Assembly: GCA_964486825.1 (NCBI GenBank)
Contig: CAZAQS010000146.1
Coordinates: forward strand, 1-11,604
Length of the DNA: 11,604 nucleotides
Source of the DNA: CAZAQS01 sp964486825
GTDB taxonomy: Bacteria > Chloroflexota > Anaerolineae > Anaerolineales > UBA4823
Direction of reading: 5' to 3'
Shown here: one piece after another, positions 6,761 to 11,604 of the stretch
Position numbering within the stretch: the stretch's first letter is position 1
Layout of the letters: each line of letters starts with the position of its first letter
Translations under genes and position numbers: made by a program
The notes under the pieces: generated by a model
The model's database searches: none
Told to the model about the DNA's origin: nothing
The model's input: only the letters and a program-made list of their open reading frames with translations

Positions 6761-8578
6761 TTAATTCACCAGGACTGCTTCAAACTTGCACAGGTTCATG
6801 CAGATCCCGCAGCGCGTGCATACCTCATCATCGATAGTGTGCACCTCTTTCTTGGCGCCGCTGATGGCGCCACTGGTGCAGTTGCGTAGGCAGACCATGC
6901 AGCCGGTGCATTTGTCGGGATCGATGGAATAGTGGATCAGCCCTTTGCAGACCCTGGCGGCGCAAACCTTATCGTAAATATGCTGGATGTATTCTTCTTT
7001 GAAATAGCGCAGCGTGGAAAGCACTGGGTTGGGGGCCGTCTGCCCTAAGCCGCACAGAGAGTTGGTTTTGATGGCCTCGCCCAGCTCGACCAGGTACTCG
7101 ATATCACCCGGGCGCCCCTCCCCCGCACAGATCCTCTCCAGCGTGGTCAGCATGGCTTTGCTGCCAATCCGGCAAGGGACGCACTTCCCGCAAGACTCCT
7201 CCTGGATGAAGGTCATGAAATAGCGTGCGAAATCGACCATGCAGGTGTCTTCATCGGTCACGACCATGCCTCCAGAGCCCATGATGGCTCCCAGGGCGCT
7301 GAGCGATTCGTAATCGATGGGTACGTCCAAATGGCTGGCGGGGATGCAACCCCCGGATGGCCCACCCAATTGGGCCGCTTTGAACTTCTTGTTATTTGGG
7401 ATCCCGCCGCCGATATCGAAGATCACTTCCCCCAGAGTGATGCCCATCGGCACTTCCACCAGCCCGGTATTGTTGATCTTGCCGACCACCGAGAAGATCT
7501 TGGTCCCTTTGGAGGTGGCCGTCCCCAGCCTGGCGTATGCCTGGCTACCTTTGGCGATCAGGCCGGGTACGTTAGCCCAGGTCTCCACGTTATTGATTAC
7601 GGTCGGCTTGCCCCACAGGCCGCTGGTCGTGGGAAAGGGCGGGCGCGGGCGCGGCTCTCCGATGCGCCCTTCGATCGAAGCCATCAGCGCCGTCTCTTCC
7701 CCGCATACAAAAGCTCCCGCCCCCAGGCGTATGCTGAGCGAGAAATCGAACCCGCTCCCCAGGATATCCTCTCCCAGCAGGCCGGCCTCATTCGCCTGTT
7801 GGATGGCCTTTTCCAGGTTTTCTACCGCCAGAGGGTATTCGGCGCGGATGTACACGTATCCCTGCCGGACGCCGATGGCGTAAGCCCCAATCAGCATGCC
7901 CTCCAGAAGCAAGTGCGGGTTGCCTTCCACGACCGAGCGGTCCATGAAAGCGCCCGGGTCGCCCTCGTCTGCGTTGCAGATGATATAGCCGGTCTCCGAG
8001 CTACCCACGCTTTCACGGCACAGTTGCCATTTCACGCCGGTAGGGAAGCCGGCCCCACCGCGCCCGCGCAGCCCGGCTGTGCGTACCTCCTCGATCACCG
8101 CCTCGGGTGACATGCCCTGCAAGACTTTGACCAGTGAAGCGTAGCCACCCCGGGCGACGTAATCCTCAATACGGGTGGGGTCGATCAAGCCATTCAGATC
8201 CAGGATCGATCTCACTTGTTTGCGGTAGAAGGGCAGCTGCTCTTCCTTGTGAATGTGCTCGCCGGTGAGCGGGTCGCTGTACAGCAGTCGATCGATGATC
8301 ACTCCTCCAACCAGGGTGCGCTCGACGATATCCAGGACGTCCTCGAGCCTCACTTTCTGGTAGGAGATCCGCTCCGGGTAAATCGTTACCAGCGGCCCGC
8401 ACTCGCAAAATCCCGGACAGCCGGTGCCAACCACCTCGATAGACAGGTCCATCTCCCGGTCAGTGACTTCCTTTTGCAGCCTGGCGAGCACTTTTTGACT
8501 GCCCAACGCCCTGCATCCGGTCCCATCGCAGACGTGCAGCCTGGTCTTCGTGTCATCGCGCTCCGCCGCCAGCCTCAC
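6761..8578 (-). CDS. nuoF: NuoF/HndC-like NADH-binding flavoprotein with extra ferredoxin domains
   Basis: The 605-residue protein (GTG start) is the NADH:FMN diaphorase type found in Complex I, HndC and bifurcating hydrogenases. A thioredoxin-like [2Fe-2S] domain at the N-terminus has C17, C22, C54 and C58. The FMN/NADH core has RGRGGAGFPTG (171-181), CNADEGDPGAF (201-211) and GAGAFVCGEETAL (286-298). The next [4Fe-4S] ligands are C463, C466, C469 and C509. Two C-terminal ferredoxin motifs follow: C557, C560, C563, C567 and C587, C590, C593, C597. It would oxidise NADH, or reduce NAD+, in the cytosol. The start is unusual. An ATG at 8620 in the same frame overlaps the nuoE stop and has a better ribosome site, but a TAG codon at 8579-8581 lies between it and the GTG at 8578. 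The length and domain order are otherwise complete, so the protein is probably functional. Confidence 0.92.
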   Translation of the reverse strand: MRLAAERDDTKTRLHVCDGTGCRALGSQKVLARLQKEVTDREMDLSIEVVGTGCPGFCECGPLVTIYPERISYQKVRLEDVLDIVERTLVGGVIIDRLLYSDPLTGEHIHKEEQLPFYRKQVRSILDLNGLIDPTRIEDYVARGGYASLVKVLQGMSPEAVIEEVRTAGLRGRGGAGFPTGVKWQLCRESVGSSETGYIICNADEGDPGAFMDRSVVEGNPHLLLEGMLIGAYAIGVRQGYVYIRAEYPLAVENLEKAIQQANEAGLLGEDILGSGFDFSLSIRLGAGAFVCGEETALMASIEGRIGEPRPRPPFPTTSGLWGKPTVINNVETWANVPGLIAKGSQAYARLGTATSKGTKIFSVVGKINNTGLVEVPMGITLGEVIFDIGGGIPNNKKFKAAQLGGPSGGCIPASHLDVPIDYESLSALGAIMGSGGMVVTDEDTCMVDFARYFMTFIQEESCGKCVPCRIGSKAMLTTLERICAGEGRPGDIEYLVELGEAIKTNSLCGLGQTAPNPVLSTLRYFKEEYIQHIYDKVCAARVCKGLIHYSIDPDKCTGCMVCLRNCTSGAISGAKKEVHTIDDEVCTRCGICMNLCKFEAVLVN

Positions 8579-8620
8579 CTACCAGGCCTGGAAATCTTCG
8601 ATATAGCCCAGGCGCTTCAT
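8579..8620 (-). other. 13-codon reading frame in frame with nuoF, ended by TAG
   Basis: ATG at 8620 overlaps the nuoE stop as ATGA and follows AGAGG by seven bases. It encodes MKRLGYIEDFQAW and ends in TAG immediately before the GTG used for nuoF. The frame is the same as nuoF. The peptide resembles the short lead-in that HndC/NuoF relatives carry before their [2Fe-2S] domain, as I recall that family. Options are a nonsense change or base-call error in nuoF, read-through, or a coupling mini-cistron with restart at the adjacent GTG. Confidence 0.6.
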
Positions 8621-9087
8621 TCTTCCGCCTCTGCCCGCAGGATATTTTTCAGGAGCTGGTCGCTCTTTTGAGGTGTCATCTGGCCCGAATATTCTCCGTC
8701 CGTCACCACGATCGGGCCCAGCGCGCAGGCGCCCAGGCAGTTGACCGTCTCCAGTGTGAAGAGGTGGTCGCGGGTCGTGCGCCCGGTCTTGATGCCTAGC
8801 TTTGTTTCCAGCCGCTCCAGCACCTGCAGGCTGCCGCGCACATGACAGGCGGTGCCCATGCACACGTTCAGGCAGTGCTTGCCCTTAGGCTTCAGGCTGA
8901 AAGCGTTATAGAAAGTAGCTACCGAATAGGCCTGGGAAAGAGGCACGCCTAATCGTTCACTGGCCAGGATCAGGGCTTCGGGGGGTAGATAACGGAAGCG
9001 CTCCTGGATTTCTTCGAGCGCATTGATGAGCGAACCATCTCTGATTGCAACCTTGTTGATGATTGCGTTGATCTCAGATACATCCAT
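8617..9087 (-). CDS. nuoE: NuoE/HndA-like [2Fe-2S] thioredoxin-fold subunit
   Basis: The 156-residue protein matches the 24-kDa NuoE/HndA family in length and layout. A helical N-terminal part contains RFRYLPPEAL (31-40) and YSVATFYNAF (54-63). The thioredoxin-like domain has [2Fe-2S] ligands C76 and C81 (CMGTAC) plus C117 and C121 (CLGAC). It partners NuoF and takes part in electron transfer near the NADH/FMN site. The start is placed at the ATG at 9087 because AGGAG at 9095-9099 lies seven bases upstream; the in-frame GTG at 9093 is too close to that site. It is the first gene after the promoter at 9129-9157 and its stop overlaps the 13-codon frame that leads into nuoF. Confidence 0.92.
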   Translation of the reverse strand: MDVSEINAIINKVAIRDGSLINALEEIQERFRYLPPEALILASERLGVPLSQAYSVATFYNAFSLKPKGKHCLNVCMGTACHVRGSLQVLERLETKLGIKTGRTTRDHLFTLETVNCLGACALGPIVVTDGEYSGQMTPQKSDQLLKNILRAEAEE

Positions 9088-9128
9088 GGACACTCTCCTG
9101 GATTGCTCTTCGATTGTGATTTATGGCA

Positions 9129-9157
9129 TTTATAGTTTAGCGAGAGGCGCGTGAAAA
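9129..9157 (-). promoter_or_regulatory. Candidate promoter of the NADH/HdrA/GltB operon
   Basis: On the minus strand TTTTCA (9157-9152) is followed after exactly 17 bases by TATAAA (9134-9129). The hexamers match the usual bacterial -35 and -10 at four and five positions. It lies between the terminator at 9197-9226 and the nuoE start, giving a leader of roughly 30-35 bases. The -35 overlaps one GTGAAAAA repeat. Confidence 0.5.
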
Positions 9158-9201
9158 ACTCATAGAAAAACCCCTTGGTTCTGTGAAAAATGCGTGAAAA
9201 A
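9151..9201. repeat. Three direct GTGAAAAA repeats over the operon promoter
   Basis: GTGAAAAA occurs at 9151-9158, 9183-9190 and 9194-9201 on the plus strand, with a degenerate TAGAAAAA at 9163-9170. Starts are 32 and 11 bases apart, close to whole helical turns. The 10-mer GCGTGAAAAA occurs twice (9149 and 9192). One copy covers the candidate -35 and the last overlaps the T-tail of the terminator. They could be a regulator binding site, or partly an A-run by-product. Confidence 0.45.
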
Positions 9202-9226
9202 ACGCCCCTGCATCGGAGGGGCGTTT
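9197..9226 (-). terminator. Rho-independent terminator after the two-component genes
   Basis: A perfect 10-bp stem (9217-9226 with 9200-9209, arms AAACGCCCCT and AGGGGCGTTT) with a 7-base loop is followed on the minus strand by six T (9202-9197). It lies 126 bases after the response regulator stop and ends that transcript before the nuoE promoter. I see no gene in 9227-9352. Confidence 0.88.
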
Positions 9227-9352
9227 AGAAATGACGGATTTTTTTTGATAAGGGGAAAAGTCTTGGGTAAATTTGTCTCTTTTCCTCTTTGAATTTATTC
9301 CCTGCCGGCCTGATGGCAGTATTTATGTATCGCTCGGGAGGCTATCCTTATC

Positions 9353-10063
9353 TCATGTCGCCACGTTTTCCGAGGACGCCAGCATATAACCCACACCCGG
9401 GCAGCGCAGGATGATCTTCGGGTTGGAGGGGTCGGCTTCGATTTTTTGTCGCAGATAACGGATATAAGAGCGCAGGTAATCCAGGTCGTCGCGGTATTCG
9501 GAACCCCATACTGCAGCCAGCAAGTCTTCGTGCAAGATGACCCGGTTGGGGTGTGTGGCCAGCTCGTGCAGCAAGTTGAACTCGGTGGGCGTGAGGTGGA
9601 CCTCGCGACCCTCCACCGTCACCCGCCTGCGGGCCAGATCGATCTTCAGGTAATCGCAGGTGATCTCTACCTCCGCCGATTGTTCGGGCCCGCCGAGCGC
9701 TCGCTTGAGCACTGCACGGATGCGCGCCAGCAGCTCCTTCGAGCTAAAGGGCTTGGTGATATAGTCGTCTGCCCCGGCTTCGAAACCGCGCAGCATCTCG
9801 GACTCGCGCACCTTGGCGGTCAGCATGATGATGGGCACGTTCGAGAACTTGCGGATGCGGTGGGCGATCTCGTAGCCATCCATCTGCCCTGGAAGGACGA
9901 TATCCAGCAAGACCAGGTCTGGTTGCTCTACGGCGACCATTTCGACAGCATGCTCACCGTTACAGGCCAGCAACACCTCGAACCCGGTCGCAGAAAGCAC
10001 CTCCCGCACCAGGTAGATGAGCTTTGGCTCATCGTCGACGATCAGGATTCGCTCATTGGTCAT
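9353..10063 (-). CDS. OmpR/PhoB-family response regulator
   Basis: The 236-residue protein has an N-terminal receiver domain (about 4-118) with acidic pair D10/D11, phospho-acceptor D54 in LVLLDIVLPG, T82 and K104 (ITKPF). A winged-helix DNA-binding domain (about 133-231) follows, with LTPTEFNLL (157-165), a recognition helix around DYLRSYIRYLRQKIE (195-209) and the wing GVGYML (223-228). All receiver key residues are present. It starts 14 bases after the kinase stop with AGGGG before the ATG, so the two genes are co-transcribed and form a two-component pair. The signal and target genes are not visible. The neighbouring redox operon is a possible target because the pair lies directly upstream, but a terminator separates them. 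Confidence 0.95.
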   Translation of the reverse strand: MTNERILIVDDEPKLIYLVREVLSATGFEVLLACNGEHAVEMVAVEQPDLVLLDIVLPGQMDGYEIAHRIRKFSNVPIIMLTAKVRESEMLRGFEAGADDYITKPFSSKELLARIRAVLKRALGGPEQSAEVEITCDYLKIDLARRRVTVEGREVHLTPTEFNLLHELATHPNRVILHEDLLAAVWGSEYRDDLDYLRSYIRYLRQKIEADPSNPKIILRCPGVGYMLASSENVAT

Positions 10064-10077
10064 CAGATCCCCTTTTC

Positions 10078-11379
10078 TCAGCGGTTGTTCTCTTCATCGA
10101 TTTGATTGTACGGAAGGGTAAAGTAAAGGATGGTTCCCTGTCCCAGTTTGCTCTCAGCCCAAATCCGGCCTTTATGCGCTTCTACGATGGACCTGGCGAC
10201 CGGCAATCCTAGGCCTGTCCCTGGGACGTGCAGATCACGCGGGTTGACGCGGAAATATTTTTCGAAAAGCGGGATCAGGTCTTCTGGAGAGATGCCCACG
10301 CCCTGGTCGGCGATGCTGATGAGCACGTCTCCCTTCCTGATTTCCCCGCGTATGACCACCAGGCCACCCTCCGGGGAATACTTGATCGAGTTATCCAGGA
10401 TATTTCGGAATACCTGTTTGATCCAGCGCGGGTCGGCCTCCAGAATAGGGAAATCGGGCGGAAAATCGATGATGATCTGGTGTTCGGCGGTCCTCCTTTG
10501 CAGCTCCGTGCCGATATCCTGGGCCAGGGGAGGCAGCCGCACCGGTTGGGGCTCGATGCACAATTGTCCCACATCGATCAGGGAGGAGTCAAGTAGCTCG
10601 GTGATCATCGATTGCATGCTGTCGCATTCTTCATCGATATAGCCCAGGAACTCGGCTTTTTTCTCTTCGCTCCACCGCACCTCTTCCATCAGCAGGGCGG
10701 TCGAATAGCCCTTGATGGCTGAGAGAGGCATGCGTAACTGGTGCGAAAGGGCTGCCATGACCTCGGAACGTAGGCGTTCGGCCTGGCTTGCTGCGCGGAT
10801 CACGTCTGCTTTGGTTTGCAGGCGAGCCCGGTCGATGGCTAATGCGATCAGGTCGGCAAGGGACTGGACGAAAGGCACGTCCGAAGAGGTGAACTGGCTA
10901 TCCTGGTTAAGTGATTCCAGCACCAGGACTCCGTACCTCTGTTCTCCCGCCGTCAGGGGTACTGCCAGGATGCCCAGCGGGTGGTAGCTCGCACCTCCCA
11001 ACGAATTCTCCAGAATGCGCTGGTTCGCCTGGCGCATATCCGACAGGGCTGCCGCGATCTCTGCCGGGGCAGACAACAGGCGCGGCAGGCCTTCATCGAA
11101 GACTTTCCCGGTGATCGATTCCCCTGCTCGCAAGCCCAGGTTCTTCAAGGCGTCCCGGTCGAACCCGAAGCAAGCCTCTGCCCGAAAGAGCCCGGCCGAA
11201 TGGTCCCATAGCATGATGCTCCCCATATCGGCCGGCTCGATTACTCCGATCACCTTATCCATGACGGCCTGGAGCAGCTCGCGCAGTTCGAGGGGAGAAG
11301 CTAGGGTTTTAGAGACCTCGGTCAGGGCATGGATCTGGCGGCTCAGTTGTTCGATTCCCTGGTCGATTGAAGTGATCAT
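10078..11379 (-). CDS. Soluble GAF-domain sensor histidine kinase
   Basis: With the start at 11379 the protein has 433 residues: a short coiled N-terminus, a GAF sensor domain (about 30-185), a HisKA dimerisation domain (about 200-268) and a HATPase_c domain (about 312-425). ATP-site motifs are intact: NILDN (326-330), DQGVGIS (358-364), FEKYFRV (372-378) and GTGLGL (387-392). No membrane segment or signal peptide is present, so it should sense a cytoplasmic cue through GAF; the ligand cannot be told. The H-box reads SHQLRMPL with H213: the usual Glu after His is Gln and the usual Thr/Asn four residues after His is Met. The frame is open to an ATG at 11538, but the 11379 ATG has AGGGA six bases upstream, the GAF-kinase similarity starts near it, and a TATAAT box lies inside the longer version. 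Confidence 0.92.
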   Translation of the reverse strand: MITSIDQGIEQLSRQIHALTEVSKTLASPLELRELLQAVMDKVIGVIEPADMGSIMLWDHSAGLFRAEACFGFDRDALKNLGLRAGESITGKVFDEGLPRLLSAPAEIAAALSDMRQANQRILENSLGGASYHPLGILAVPLTAGEQRYGVLVLESLNQDSQFTSSDVPFVQSLADLIALAIDRARLQTKADVIRAASQAERLRSEVMAALSHQLRMPLSAIKGYSTALLMEEVRWSEEKKAEFLGYIDEECDSMQSMITELLDSSLIDVGQLCIEPQPVRLPPLAQDIGTELQRRTAEHQIIIDFPPDFPILEADPRWIKQVFRNILDNSIKYSPEGGLVVIRGEIRKGDVLISIADQGVGISPEDLIPLFEKYFRVNPRDLHVPGTGLGLPVARSIVEAHKGRIWAESKLGQGTILYFTLPYNQIDEENNR

Positions 11380-11457
11380 AAGGTTTCCCTGCACATGACC
11401 GGGTGGATCGCCAATATTCAGATAATTTCGTATGGAGGTTTCCCCGCTGCTACAATT

Positions 11458-11463
11458 ATTATA
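11458..11463 (-). promoter_or_regulatory. Candidate -10 box upstream of the kinase gene
   Basis: A perfect TATAAT on the minus strand lies about 80 bases before the kinase ATG, inside an AT-rich patch. No good -35 is seen at 16-18 bases. Two AATTGTA copies flank it 14 bases apart, which may be an activator or repressor site or chance. The rest of 11380-11604 shows no supported gene. Confidence 0.35.
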
Positions 11464-11570
11464 GTACAATTCCCGCCCCAGGGCTTTAGATCTCCTGATG
11501 TCTCCTGGACTTCCATCTAAATTACCTTCCCATAGCAAGAAAAAATATCCATCCGAATATTCTATTACCC

Positions 11571-11599
11571 TTGTTTGAATGGTTCCGGATGTGTATACT
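11571..11599 (+). promoter_or_regulatory. Possible divergent promoter at the window edge
   Basis: TTGTTT (11571-11576) and TATACT (11594-11599) are 17 bases apart on the plus strand. This could start a gene to the right of the window, making 11380-11604 a divergent intergenic region. Support is by match to consensus only. Confidence 0.3.
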
Positions 11600-11604
11600 G
11601 TATT

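Noticed and set aside
7331..8110. Plus-strand open frame of 259 codons opposite the NuoF-like gene
   Set aside because: Antisense shadow of a strongly conserved NADH/FMN core; no ribosome site or domain.
8579..8863. Minus-strand 94-codon frame overlapping nuoE and ending at the TAG
   Set aside because: Most of it is an out-of-frame shadow of nuoE; only its last 13 codons after the ATG at 8620 are of interest and are listed separately.
9200..9248. Plus-strand terminator using the same hairpin and the T8 run at 9239-9248
   Set aside because: The T-run lies about 13 bases from the stem, and no plus-strand gene precedes it; the T6 directly next to the stem on the minus strand is the fitting reading.
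9302..9319. CTGCC/GGCAG inverted repeat downstream of the response regulator
   Set aside because: Only 5-bp arms and no T-run; not distinguishable from chance.
11380..11538. N-terminal extension of the kinase gene to the ATG at 11538
   Set aside because: No ribosome site precedes that ATG, the extra 53 residues look non-coding, and a TATAAT box lies inside; the ATG at 11379 has AGGGA at good spacing.
1..11604. CRISPR array, insertion sequence, tRNA or rRNA gene
   Set aside because: No regularly spaced long repeats, no transposase-like frame, no terminal inverted repeats, and no cloverleaf or rRNA-like stretch were seen on either strand by eye.

Overview
The window looks like a chromosomal segment of a strictly anaerobic, moderately GC-rich bacterium. 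All supported genes lie on the minus strand, so the window reads from its right end to its left. The dense iron-sulfur redox genes, the HdrA/MvhD/FrhB families and the GAF-kinase plus OmpR-type regulator pair would fit an anaerobic Chloroflexota (Anaerolineae-like) lineage. That taxonomic guess rests on general resemblance only and is weak.

Right part (about 11604 to 9230): a promoter-like stretch is followed by a soluble GAF sensor histidine kinase (11379-10078) and an OmpR/PhoB-type response regulator (10063-9353). A perfect 10-bp hairpin with a T6 tail on the minus strand (9197-9226) closes this unit.

Left part (about 9190 to 1): a new promoter (TTTTCA-17-TATAAA, 9157-9129) sits among GTGAAAAA repeats. 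It appears to drive a tight operon: a NuoE-like [2Fe-2S] subunit, a NuoF-like NADH/FMN subunit, a short NuoG/HoxU-like ferredoxin subunit, an HdrA-MvhD fusion, an FrhB/FdhB-family flavoprotein, a stand-alone GXGXG glutamate synthase domain, and a glutamate synthase FMN domain with an added ferredoxin domain. The last gene (366 to the window edge) encodes an unrecognised protein cut by the window. Several junctions are ATGA overlaps and no terminator is visible inside the series.

Reading of the system: NuoE/NuoF would take electrons from NADH. About 17 predicted Fe-S clusters in the encoded proteins could carry them through the NuoG-like, HdrA-MvhD and FrhB-like subunits to the FMN of a split, archaeal-type glutamate synthase that has no glutaminase domain here and no GltD subunit. 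This suggests a large cytosolic NADH-linked (perhaps ferredoxin- or F420-linked, perhaps bifurcating or confurcating) glutamate synthase-type complex. The functional link is inferred from gene order. Two oddities need checking: an in-frame TAG near the N-terminus of the NuoF-like gene, and a degenerate FAD motif in the HdrA part.
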